A DNA stretch of 64,000 bases from Stenogyne calaminthoides (lineage: Eukaryota; Streptophyta; Magnoliopsida; Lamiales; Lamiaceae), in contig JBBCBC010000031.1 of NCBI GenBank assembly GCA_037126765.1, forward strand, positions 4,225,638 to 4,289,637. Reading direction: 5' to 3'. The translations under genes were made by a program, and so were the position numbers. The notes beneath the pieces are model-generated. The model was not told where the DNA came from, did no database searches, and worked only from the letters and a program-made list of their open reading frames with translations. Below, piece after piece: positions 21,736 to 32,604 of this stretch; position 1 is the stretch's first letter; the number at the start of each line of letters is the position of its first letter.

Positions 21736-24700
21736 ATATGGTATCTTGACGGTGGATGTTCAAGACATATGACAGATACAAGAAGATACTCGGTGGACTA
21801 TGTTGAACAAAGAGGCCCACATATCACTTTTTGGAGATAACTCCAAGGGGACGATCAAGGATATGGAACTTTGGAAATCGACTCGGTTCATATCCATGGT
21901 GTTTCATATGTATCCGGATTGAAGCATAACTTGCTTTCAATTAGCCAATTACGTGATAAAGGTTTTAATGTTGAGTTCTCTAAGAACTTATGTTTTGTGA
22001 AAGATGATACATCACGGAAAAAGTACTACCGACCGGTACAAGAAAAGGGAATGTGTATCTTGGTCGATTGGAGTTCAACTCCTAAAGATACATGTTTAGT
22101 TGCTAAAAAGTTCCACGAGATACCCAGTTGGTTATGGCATAAAAGAATGAATCACCTAAATTTCAAAACCCCGAACAAGCTTGCAAGATTAGCTCTTGTA
22201 AGAGGGTTACCTAACGAAGTGTTCGAGAAGGAACATATTTGTGATGCATGCGGAAAAGGCAAACAGATAAGAGCATCATTCAAAAGTAAAGTTGAGGTTT
22301 CTCTTGAAAGAATACTTGATTACTTCATATGGATCTTTTTGGTCCTATAACACTGTGAGCACTAATGGCGGGAAATACACATTGGTAGTAGTTGATGACT
22401 ACTCGAGATATACTTGGGTCATATTCTTACTCAAGAAGAAAGAGACTCGAGATAAATTTGCCGAATCATTGAAAAGGCTCAAGATTGAGAAAAATCGAGT
22501 GTGGTCAAAATCGGATCGACAAAGGAATGAATTTATAAATCATATTATATCGATTATTGTGCAAAGAAATGGAATTTCTCATGAAACATCGGTTTGCAAG
22601 GACCCCTCAACAAAATGGTGTTCTTTGAAAGAAGAAACGGGACTCGAAAAGAAGCTTTCAAGGACAATGATAAAAGGTCGATATTCCTAAAAGATTTTTG
22701 GGTCATTTGCCAACACCGCATGCTCTTTACTCGCGAGAATAGATCCATCTTGACCAAGAGTCAAGGCAAAACACCTTATGAGCTTTGGAATGAAAGGAAG
22801 CCTCTTGTTTTCTTTCTTTTCGTGTGTTTGGTTGCAAGTGTTTCATACACAATAATGGTAAAGATCGGTTGAAAACTTTTGATAGTAAAAGTCGATGAAG
22901 GAATATTCTTAGGATATTTCAAGTCGATAAAAAAAGCTTTTCGAGTTTACAACTGTAGGACTCTTATTGTGGAGGAAACACCTCATGTTGTTTTTGATGA
23001 ATCTACTTGTGTTCAGAAGAAACAAGAACATGATGCAGATGAACTGACTAAGAGGATCACCAGATTAAGCCTGAAACAAAAAGATAAATTATCCACTGAA
23101 CCAGAAAAGAAGAAGTCAGTCACTATCTATGATTGGAGTGACTCAGACTCAGATAAAGAAGTTCAGAATGGAAATCAGGATGGTGAAACTCAGGAAAACC
23201 AACACTCCAAAGGTGACCAATCTGAACAGACACCAGTTCAGACTCAAGTATGTGATGCCAATGAAGATGTGGTCACAGCTGAGGCAAATTCTGAATCTAT
23301 CAACCAAAGGGGAACAAATGTCTCTGACAATGTTCTGAATAGAATTTCCCCTGAGGAAGATGATTCACTTTCTCCTTTTCTTTTGTTCCCTGAGTTTGCT
23401 GATTTAACTGAACCTAACATTTTAAATGTTGAGGATACTATTGAAGGGGGAACATCAAGAAGGAAATGGTTAGATAGTCATCCTACAAGTCAAATTGTGG
23501 GTGATCTATCTGAAGGAGTTAAGACAAGAATGTTCCATGGTGAAAGTGCACTATTCTGCTGCTTCCTATCAGAGAAAGAACCTGCTGAGATTAATGAAGC
23601 TCTACAAGATTCTTATTGGATTCTTCTTATATGCAAGATGAAATTTGAATCAATTCTCAAGGAATGAAGTATGGGAGTTGGTAGATAGACACGAAAAAAG
23701 CACAATGTCATTGGAACCAAGTGGGTTTTCAAGAATAAAAGAGATGAAAACAACAACATTGTAAGAAACAAAAGCAAGGCTAGTTGCACAAGGTTATTCC
23801 CAAGAAGAAGGCTTGGATTATGATGAAACCTTTGCACTGTTGCAAGACTAGAAGCCATCGATTGTTTCTTGCATATCTTTGCCCACATGAAGTTCACGAT
23901 CTATCAAATGGATGTGAAAAGTGCATTTTCGAGCGGTGTGCTCAAAGAAGAGGTTTATGTGGAACAACCTCCCGGCTTTAAACAGAATGACCAAGTTCTG
24001 AGTGCTCGTAAAAGCCTTGTATGGTCTCAAGCAAGCACCGAGCATGGTATGATACTTTTCTCGGTTTCTTCTTGACCATGGTTTTGTCAAAGGCATTGAT
24101 AGAACTCGTTCGGGATAGAGGATGGGGAAGATATCTTCTTGGTTCGGATATATGTTGATGACATCATTTTGGATCTCAAACCATCAATTTGTGTGAAAAG
24201 TTTTCAACACCGATGAAAGGCAAGTTTGAGATGTCAATGATGGGAGAGATGAATTTCTTTCTAGGTCTTCAAGTGAAACAATCAAAGGAAGGAATATTCA
24301 TCAACCGTGCAAAAGTACACCGGAGATCCGATTGCCAAATATGGTGTATGCAGATTGCAATGCGATTAGGATTCCTATGAATACTAACTACAAGATGGAT
24401 CCCGATTCGAGGAAGGCAAATCGGTGAATCATACCGATTATAGAGGAATCATTGGATCATTGCTCTATCTCACGACAAGTAGGCGATATAACATTTTTCT
24501 TTGTTGGGATATGTGCAAGATACCAAGCTAATCCTAAGACTAGTCACATGGAGGTCGCCAAAAAGATACTAAGATATCTTAAGGCACAAAGTGAATAGAG
24601 GATTATGGTATCGGTGATGATAACCTTGAATTAACCGGGTTACTCGATGTCGACTATGGAGGTTCTGAGAATTGTGAGAAAGTCCACAACAGAACTTGTC

Positions 24701-25090
24701 AATTTCTAGGAAGCAAACCGATATCTTGGTTTTCAAAGAAACATACCTCAAGAGCAACCAAGATTATCTGAAATTTGAATACATGGTCGAGGAAGTCTGG
24801 CGTGCTTTCGATTCTTTGGCTCGAGACAACAATTAAGGGATTATAAAGTTGTGGCCAATGAAGTACCAATATTTTGTGACAATAATAGTGCCATTGCTAT
24901 TTCACAAAATCCCAGATTATTGCACACCGGATGCAAGCATGTGGATATCAAACATCACTTCATCGAGATCATGTCGAGAAAAAGGACATAAGGATGGAGA
25001 AAATTCATACCGATAAAAAAGAGCCGATATCTTGACTAAACCTTTGGTGAATCAAGATTTCGGGAACTTTCGATTGAATTAGGGATGTTA
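21736..25090 (+). pseudogene. Copia pol: protease, integrase, RT, RNase H, broken
   Basis: The protease box at about 21739 reads WYLDGGCSRHMTD, where the family has the catalytic D-S-G, so the active-site Ser is Gly. The GAG-pre-integrase domain follows (GVSYVSGLKHNLLSISQLRD, then HKRMNHLNF and HICDACGKGKQ at 22130-22270), and the integrase core (GGKYTLVVVDDYSRYTWVIF, 22370-22430). The DD(35)E region is frameshifted near 22510. RT pieces: ARLVAQGYSQEEGLDYDETF (about 23780), IYQMDVKSAF and EEVYVEQPPGF (about 23900-23980), YVDDI (about 24150) and MGEMNFFLGLQVKQSKEGIF (about 24240). RNase H pieces: AIAISQNPRLLHTGCKHVDIKHHF (about 24890). Many 1-2-nt indels break the frame. Confidence 0.9.
22879..23667 (+). 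pseudogene. Linker region between integrase and RT of the Sirevirus-like pol
   Basis: An open stretch of 262 codons starting at the integrase C-terminal domain (EGIFLGYFKSIKKAFRVYNC, then VEETPHVVFDE). It continues as a very acidic, Gln/Asn-rich linker, as Sireviruses have, ending near the RT start. It is one of the few long open segments left in pol. Confidence 0.75.
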
Positions 25091-25742
25091 GAACCAGTGT
25101 ATAGAGTAAATCAAAATTGAAGATTTTCAGATGCATGAAGTTTTCTCGTAATTCTCTATCGAGAAACTCGAGGATAAAATGGAAATCTTGAATCGAAGTC
25201 TCAGAAACTCGATTCATCGGAGGTCAAGATTTCGATAGCATCTTTGAACCCTTTCAAGATTTCAAGATTATAGTGACATTTTATCAAGGTCAGTACTCAG
25301 TAAGACTGATAGAGGGAAATTAGTCTGAAGAAGTAATGACTCATGTGACCCATTTATTGCTTAAGTAAAACTCAGTAATCATTCGCAATAAATACAAAAC
25401 ACCGAGGAATGTTTTTTAGGCGGGATCGTTTTTAAAATTAGAAGAAGGTCAACAAATACTTAATACTCGCCATATTATTGACCAATAAGGATATTTTTTG
25501 GCGGCTTACTTTTCAGAGATCGTTTGGTTCATATACCCGATTAATCGGAGATTAATCTCAACCGTTGCTTTTCACCTAACCTACACGATTCCCCACGATC
25601 TCGAAGCTATTTATACCTCTTTAAGCCTTTCAAGCCAAAATTTTATCAAACCCTTCGTTCCCAAATACTCTGAACTAAAATCCCTTTGCCAAAAAAAATC
25701 GTAAAACCCTAAAGCTTCACATTCTTCAAATCATATTCTAAA

Positions 25743-28200
25743 ATGGCCTCAACGGTATGCGAGAGATTAGCCATAACCAATAAGCCATGGTACGAAGTTC
25801 CTTTGTCTCACTTGAGAGCACAACCAACTCAAAGCCGTAAGAGGAGGCTCGATATGATCCGATCGGGCTAAACTTCACCCATCTAGTCGCATGAAGCCAC
25901 TGCGGACAGAGAGTTCGCAGCGAGGTAATCGAATTCATCCGCAATTTGAAAATAGATGAAGAAGATTATATGCACTCTTCGACATCGTATCTCATCTAGA
26001 GCACTCATCAAAATACGTCGATTTTGAGAGGGAGTTGTGCATTATCCCGAAAAAATCTGAATGATGTGTTTGAGTTATGTGATAGAGGAGAGGATCATGC
26101 GATGTATATGTCGGGTAGAGAGCAGGAGTACCTAGATAGGATTGCTGAGAATCCTGTGAAGTTTGAGGCAACTTTGCACAAGAAGCACCTAAAACCACAA
26201 TATCGTGGCTTGATGGATATTGTGAAAGCAAAGAGCGCCATGAGTCTTCGGGGAGTTTTGGAGCAGATTAGTACCCCAAGCTCGATTGATGGCGGCGATC
26301 GAGGCATCTCCCACCACTGACTTCAACTGGCTGAAATTCTTAGTCCAGATGGTGTCGGAGCAAGCCAAGATCATAAAAAGAGTCAATGGGGAAATCACGA
26401 TGAAAGGCAAGATCCGCCATGCCACCAAAATTGCCTATATTTTGGAGATGTGCAGAGAGGAGGAGGATATCTTCGCCAACTCAACCCCATTCCCTAAATC
26501 CAAAATTTCTTCAAGACCACCACAGGAAGAAGAAGGTGTCATTCGAGGGAAAAGAGAAAAGAAGGTAGAATCACCTTCTGCGGCTGCTGAGAAAGAGACC
26601 CAACAAACCAGGGGGAAGGTTCTGTTGGAGGCAAAAATGGAGCAAGGAGCAAAACTGATGAGGCAGAAGAACCTCGCTCCAAAGCGCAGAAGATTGGTGG
26701 TTCTCACCGACGATGGTAGCAAAGGATTCGAGGAGAGACAACCTCGGGCCAAACTCGAGTTCACCATTACAAGTCTTTGGCTCAGTTAGCTCAAGGACCT
26801 GAGGATCGACCGAGGAGCGGTGTCTTCTCGAGGTGCTTTCGAGACATCACTGGGTTTGGATAAAATTTCTCAGAAATTTTTAAAGAGCTCAGACCTCGAG
26901 ATGCCTACCTCGGATCTGAAGCTCGATCAAGAGCCACCAGAGTCGATTTGAAGATGTGCAGGCTCGATCGACGAGCCAACTCGGACTCATCTCGAGGAAA
27001 TGCCTCCAGCCTCGGGAACCCACTTCGGATGTAAACCGAGGACCTGAATGCACAAGCTTCAGATACTACTGAGGCTCAGGAGCAAAATGTACTCGATGAG
27101 CTCCTGAGTGACCTAATGCTTGATCCCTTAGCCGAAGCTTCTACTGAACCAGAGAGCCCGAGATGGAAGAAGGGCGAGGCTGAAGAAGGCGAGTGGAGGA
27201 GCAAGGGGAACGGTTCATCTCGACCGATACCTCGAGCTCAAATTTCATACCCCGATCCGCAAGATATATTCTTTAGATTAAGGACGACAAAGATATATCC
27301 TCAATCGACTCTTCCCGAGATGCTTGATATCACTGATTCAGAGGGGAAGACCGGTGGAATGAGGAGATGACCTTCCGACCGACTTCTCGTGGTTGGCGAC
27401 AAAGCTCGGGATGAAGAATTCGATTTTGATGAGCCGGGTTCAAAGGAAGTTAGCCGAGAAGAAAAGAATCGAGGTTGGTGCCCCGAAAGCAAATGAGACA
27501 AATCCAAAGATGGAGATGGAGACCAACAGGGAGATGCCGAGGATCATCTCAAATGTAAAAAGAGACTTCGTCGATCAACCTAGATCGAAGCTAAAGACTC
27601 TTCAGTACCTTTTGGCACTATTAATAATTATGCCGAGTTCTTTGAAAAGTACTATCTTTAATTTCAAATGTCGATAATCGACCGAGGCTCAATTGGAGAC
27701 CGGAGCTCGGGATGAAGCCGAGCTCAGGATGATCAAACGGCCTGAGAAGGTCAAAAGTAAGGTCCGAGATTGATCTCACTCCCGTCATGGAGAAACTTGA
27801 GAAGATTGAGCCAATGTCGATCAAACTTACTCGGATGGAAGCAACGTTGGCCAATCAAGCTCGGACAATGGAAGGGCTTAGCCATTCTTCTTGAATCGGT
27901 GCGATATACAAAACACTCGACCACTCGGGATGACCTCCATGGAAGAAAATTTGAATGAAAAGTTTGGAGGAGTCAACGCAGAAAGTTAAGTCTTTGAAAT
28001 GAAACAAAAGCACCGTGAGTCGATCAATTTCTAGAGGTGAAACCGACAGAGAAAAATGAGGTGCCGATCAAATCTATTTGTTGAGGAAATGAGCTCAAGT
28101 GCTCATGACCAAGATGACAGAGATGCTTAAAGATGCACTCTCGGCGGTTGCCCACATATCTGAAGAAGCTATGCGTGGCTAAGAACCACATTAGGAGAAT
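25743..28200 (+). pseudogene. Decayed N-terminal part of the extra ORF region after pol
   Basis: It starts with a possible ATG at 25743 (MASTVCERLAITNKPWYEVP) and breaks repeatedly. Readable open segments are 26024-26320, 26286-26789 (FNWLKFLVQMVSEQAKIIKR, then CREEEDIFANSTPF) and 27116-27677. The upstream part, around WYEVPLSHLRAQ and GMYMSGREQEYLD, has the composition of the unclassified plant retroelement proteins found 3' of pol. The later part is low-complexity Glu/Lys-rich. I do not recognise a catalytic domain. Confidence 0.5.
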
Positions 28201-28205
28201 GGAAG

Positions 28206-29309
28206 ATGAGCAAGATCACTAAGCGCGAGAGATCCATTTGTGTGAGCAAAAACAAATATCATATGGACACTGCTCTCTCCAGACTTCTTCTAAACTACGG
28301 TGCCAAGAAGGGGGAAAGGGAAGGTGCAGACCTCAGGAAGTTCATGGCACGTACTTTGGAAAAGAAGGCTCAGAAAGATGCTGAAATGTATAATCTAGCC
28401 CAAGCTTTTAAAGAAGTCGGTGCTACTGAGAAGTTAAAATTTGCTCAAGTAGAGAAGCCTGTCTACATTCGAGTTTCTGAGCAAACCAAGCTTGAGGTTG
28501 CAAGAGAGAAACCGAAAGTCTTTAGAACTAAGGTTGGAACAAGCGGTGCCGGTGCCGAATCGCCTATGAAGAGGAAAGCCTTGGGCGTTGTTCAACCTGT
28601 AAGCAAGCGTGCGAAGGCTTCTAAGCCAATCCAGAGAAAGTTGGTTCTGGATGATGAAGATGCAAAGGAATCTGAGTCTCAACCTCAGAAGAAAGTCTTC
28701 AACACCAAAGAGGCTCTGATGACACTCCAAAAAGAACAAGCTAAGAAAGCTGCTGCTTCAGTCTCAGGAACTTCTGTGATCGGAAAGAAGATAGACGAAG
28801 AGCAGAAGCGAAGGAGTGACTTCAGAAAGTTTGCGAGCAAGAGGAAGGGAACATCGAAAGCGCTGAAGTGGCCCCATGTTGATAAATGGATGCCCATTAA
28901 ACTCAACGACATGTGGGAAGAAGTGAAGAGAACCTTCTGGTTCAATTATGATGTTCTCAGGGAATGGAGAGGGGAAGGCTCAGATCAGAACGAAGCTTTC
29001 ATTGAATATCTTCTCACCTTTTATCCAAAGTATCTACAAAGCTGGATTAATCTTGCGGATGAAGGTGGAGTACAGATAGTAGCCCCCAGTCCATATTCCT
29101 ATCCTCCTCCGAGACTTGGTAATGGCTTGGTAAATGAAAAGGCCATTACGCAAGAAATTGCTCAGTACGCTGGTCAGTTGGGCCTAACTGGAAACAGTCC
29201 AGACATTATCAGGGAAAGAAATGAGCTGAAGAAGAGATTCTTCGGAATGTTTGATCTGGAAGTGCCCACTGATGAAGTCGAAAATGAAGCAAACAGAGCA
29301 GAAGACTGA
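28206..29309 (+). CDS. Extra ORF of the Sirevirus-like element, 367 aa, unknown function
   Basis: This is the longest uninterrupted ORF of the element, from MSKITKRERSICVSKNKYHM to NEANRAED. About 170 residues of charged, Lys/Glu/Ala-rich, probably helical sequence are followed by a Lys/Arg patch (KRKGTSKALKWP, possible nuclear signal), then a region with aromatics (DMWEEVKRTFWFNYDVLREW, FYPKYLQSWINLADEGG), a Pro-rich patch (APSPYSYPPPRLGNG) and a charged tail. There is no signal peptide or membrane segment, so the label 'envelope-like' used for this position in Sireviruses is not supported by composition. It may be the C-terminal part of a longer protein whose N-terminal part (25743-28200) has decayed. 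The 346 bp to the 3' LTR are non-coding. Confidence 0.6.
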   Translation: MSKITKRERSICVSKNKYHMDTALSRLLLNYGAKKGEREGADLRKFMARTLEKKAQKDAEMYNLAQAFKEVGATEKLKFAQVEKPVYIRVSEQTKLEVAREKPKVFRTKVGTSGAGAESPMKRKALGVVQPVSKRAKASKPIQRKLVLDDEDAKESESQPQKKVFNTKEALMTLQKEQAKKAAASVSGTSVIGKKIDEEQKRRSDFRKFASKRKGTSKALKWPHVDKWMPIKLNDMWEEVKRTFWFNYDVLREWRGEGSDQNEAFIEYLLTFYPKYLQSWINLADEGGVQIVAPSPYSYPPPRLGNGLVNEKAITQEIAQYAGQLGLTGNSPDIIRERNELKKRFFGMFDLEVPTDEVENEANRAED

Positions 29310-29655
29310 GAATCTGAAGACTAGAAACTGAAGATTCAGAAGATTTTGTATTCTTTAAATTTTTGTCTTTTTGATTTTGTTTGATAAATTTCATTGTAAT
29401 CTGTAATGATACACTTATCATCAATGAAGATTTATCATTATGCTCAAAAGATAATATCTCATTATCTTATTCTTACATGTCTTTATATTTGATATGCCTG
29501 ATTACTATTGTTTGGTGATGAAATTGTTGAGAGATTCATTGCTGAAGTAATTGTTGAGAGACATAACCAATCTTGTAATAGGATAAACTGAAACCTGAGT
29601 ATAGGTTATATGTCTGTAACAAGATAGGTTTTGGCATCATCAAAAAGAGGGAAAT

Positions 29656-31691
29656 TGTTGGGAGATGAATTTAAAGATTATATGATTTTGATTAAGATCC
29701 CAAAACCCCTGAGTAATGACATGTTCGGGAATGATCTTGATAGATGAGTCGATTCAGTTTTAGAGTATTCAGGATGATATCTTGCAAAATGTATAGTCAG
29801 CAGATATAGTTCAGGATAGGTTTCAAGACTCAAGAACTCAAGATGTTTTCAAGATACTAAAGTTTTGATGATGAAATCAAGTCTCAAGACTCAAGATGAA
29901 ATCGAGAATCAAGACTCAAAGACTTAAGACGAAAGATATCAATCAGTATAAATCTAAAGACTCAGAAGACCCTGAAGACTCAGAAGACTCTGAAGACTCA
30001 GAAGACTCAAGAGACTCAAGACTCAGAAGACTCTGAAGACGCAAGACTGAAGACTGAGTATTTAAAGATCAAGAATACTGAAAGCACAGTAATTACTGAA
30101 GAACTCAGTAATGCACTGAATGCTCAGTATGAACCTGAATGTTCCGAGGCACTGAATATATCTATCTGAAGGATGCAATACTGAGAGAAACGCGATACCC
30201 TAGAAAGATAGATACTGCCAAGACATTCAAATGCAGACAAAAGGAACTAAGTCAGAAGTGTTGTTAAGGTTATATCAAACTCAGAGTTTGTAACCAAAAG
30301 AGCCGTTGAAGGTGTCTACCTTTTACTGAAGACAAAAGTCAAAAAGAGGAAGACGACACTGTACCATACTGACACTGACAGTGACAGGCCGCTGAAAAAG
30401 ATGTCAGATGTACGAAAGTTCCAGACTGCAAAAAGTGAAGACCGGCTACATGAAAGGCTATTGCCTAAAACGTGTTAGGGAGTTTCAAATCCTAAATATA
30501 GCCGTTTCTCACACACCATAAGAGGGAACTCACGAAGCTATCTCTCCAACGGATAGTTTTCAAGAGTGACCTTGGTGTATGCCTATAAATACTGGTGACC
30601 CTCTACTTTGTAAGGTTACGGGAAATTTATACGCAACTCAAGAGCTCAAACTTATTCTTGCAAAAGTTAAAGCACTCAAAATACCTTGAATTTCCCAAGT
30701 GCTTCTATATTGAAGAGAGCTCACTTTACTAAGCCTAGCTTGATAAGATTTATCCAAAGCTTAGTCGAGATATCCTAACCCTTTGCATTGTGCTTCATTG
30801 TAAAGGATATCTCATCCTAGTTGGAAACCAACCAAGAAACCCCAAACCCTTGAGAAGGTAGTTGGAGTGTGTTTGTTGGTGAGAAGTGTTGTAAAGAGTT
30901 AGTAAACCACGCGGAGTAGTCGAAAACTCTAGAGGAGAAGTTAGTAAGCCTCTGGGGTAGTCCGAAAAGCTTGTGTGAGATTGAGTTAGTAAACTACGGA
31001 GGTAGTCGAGAAAACTCAAGGTCGGGTTGAGTAAGTAAACTACGTGGAGTAGTCGTAAAAACTCGGGCGAGTTGAGTAAGTAAACTACGAGGTAGTCGTA
31101 AAGCTCGAAGTTGATAGTGAATTTCTCTCAAGAGTCGGGGAGAGTGGATGTAGGAGCTTGAGTCTCACGAACCACTATAAGCTTCTTTGTGTTCTTTATT
31201 GCTTTCCTTATCTCGTGCTTTTTATTTGCATTAACTTGATTTAAAGCATACTTTTCACCGATATTGGGTTGGAATCAATCATTTGAAGTTGCATAAGTGA
31301 ATCACGGCCTAATCACTATTTCATAAGGGGAAGGTTTTCAAAGAAAGCTTAAAGCAGTATAAACTAAGGGCCAACCATTCCAAGACGATCGAGTAGCTAG
31401 AACAGATAGTTACCAAACCGAACTCTCTTCCGAGGATTGATAAGTTAGTTATCGATCCAAGCAACTCGGGATCTCGACACTCGGGACTTCGGTTGGGATT
31501 ATCTCGAGGTATCGAAGCTTTTCGGGATCACCATCTCGATGAGACTTTGACTCGAGTGATCTGTGCTTCTCGAGAACCTAATCTTGAGGATTATCGACCC
31601 AAGTCGACCTCGAGAAGAAAAAAAGTTTTAAAAATCATCGAACGTGTATTCCCCCATACACGTGTAAGACTCATTTTCACCGGGACCAACA
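29656..31691 (+). repeat. 3' LTR of the Sirevirus-like element
   Basis: Same length and ends as the 5' copy, TATAAAT at 30584-30590, the same five-fold gtagtcg repeat at about 30895-31105 and gaagactc repeats at 29950-30050. Confidence 0.92.
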
Positions 31692-31696
31692 AATGG

Positions 31697-31836
31697 GTCT
31701 CATGGATAAACATGTATGTCCAGTCTGTTACGTATTGTTTTGCTTTGAATGACAGTCCCCTATCCCCTTATCTTTTTATTATATGTTTTGAAGGGTTATC
31801 GAGTTTGTTGCGGAGTGTAAGTCGGAGAGGTGAACT
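31697..31836 (+). pseudogene. LINE reverse transcriptase, middle segment
   Basis: A 140-bp piece between the Copia 3' LTR and a hAT MITE. It encodes the end of the palm helix and LSPYLFIICFEGLSSLL, the usual motif before the catalytic FADD of plant L1 RT. The conserved glycine-rich GLRQGDP entry has decayed to LNDSP. Confidence 0.9.
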
Positions 31837-32596
31837 TAGAGCCGACAAATTGAGCCTAGCCCGATGGGCTGATCTAGCCAACCCAAGGTAAGTATGGGTT
31901 GGGCTGTAAAATTATAGGCCCAAAAAAACTTGGGCCTATTTGGCCCGACCCATGTGGCCCGTGGACTTAATGGGCTCGGGTCAATTTGGCCCGTGGGCTA
32001 ATGGGCGGCCCGATTGGCCCGACGTCCTAAGTTTTTAAATAAATAATTTATTATTTTTACTAAGAGTTAAACTTTGTATTTTATGAAATTGTGTTCTTGT
32101 TGAAGGATTTGATCTAATTAGATATTAATTTGAAATTTATATTTTCAAATATAGATTATTAATATGGAATATTTGTAAATCTATTTTTAAATCATGTGTT
32201 TCGATTCAACACAATCCTTATGCATGAGAAAAATATTCACTTGCTCTCAATTTCTTATATTATGATATTATCAAGGACTTCAAATGCCTATAATAATTTT
32301 TTAAAAATATTTTACATTGAATAATCTACATATGTGTATGGATTCTATGCGAGTTAAAATTTTTATGCTAATATTTGTCTTCAAAAAATTAAATTTAGTT
32401 CACAAATATTTATTTAATAGAAAAATAAAAATATTTGGATATTGGGCCGGGCTGGCCCGTTGGCCTGCTAGCCCATGTAAGGCTGGGCTAGACTGCATTT
32501 TTACAGGCCCAATGAGAATTTGGGCCGGCCCGGCAAAGCCCAAGAACATCAATTGGCCCGATGGGCTGGGCCGGGCTGCCCGAATTACCAGCTCTA
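31837..32596. mobile_element. hAT-type MITE in the LINE
   Basis: The ends TAGAGCCGACAAATTGAGC and, from the right, TAGAGCTGGTAATTCGGGC are imperfect inverted repeats flanked by an 8-bp TSD, ggtgaact (31829-31836 and 32597-32604). Both subterminal regions are packed with gggcc/ggccc motifs (ttggcccg, gatgggct), typical of this hAT class; the 450-bp centre is AT-rich and non-coding. Removing it with one TSD restores the LINE reading frame. Confidence 0.9.
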
Positions 32597-32604
32597 GGTG
32601 AACT

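Larger units (their letters stand above)
17078..31691 (+). mobile_element. Copia LTR retrotransposon, Sirevirus-like, 14.6 kb
   Basis: The LTRs at 17078-19116 (2,039 bp) and 29656-31691 (2,036 bp) both start TGTTGGGAGATG and end GGGACCAACA; the 5-bp TSD aatgg lies at 17073-17077 and 31692-31696. The primer site TGGTATCGAGAGC (19119-19131) is one base away from the usual Met-initiator form. A purine tract aaaaagagggaaat precedes the 3' LTR. Order inside: gag, protease, integrase, RT, RNase H, then 4 kb with extra ORFs. Copia order, the very long LTRs and an additional ORF after pol are Sirevirus traits. It is inserted in the LINE reverse transcriptase and is coding-defective. Confidence 0.93.

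Noticed and set aside
17078..31691. Two independent solo LTRs instead of one element
   Set aside because: The TSD aatgg is found only at the outer borders, and primer site, gag-pol order and purine tract fit one element.
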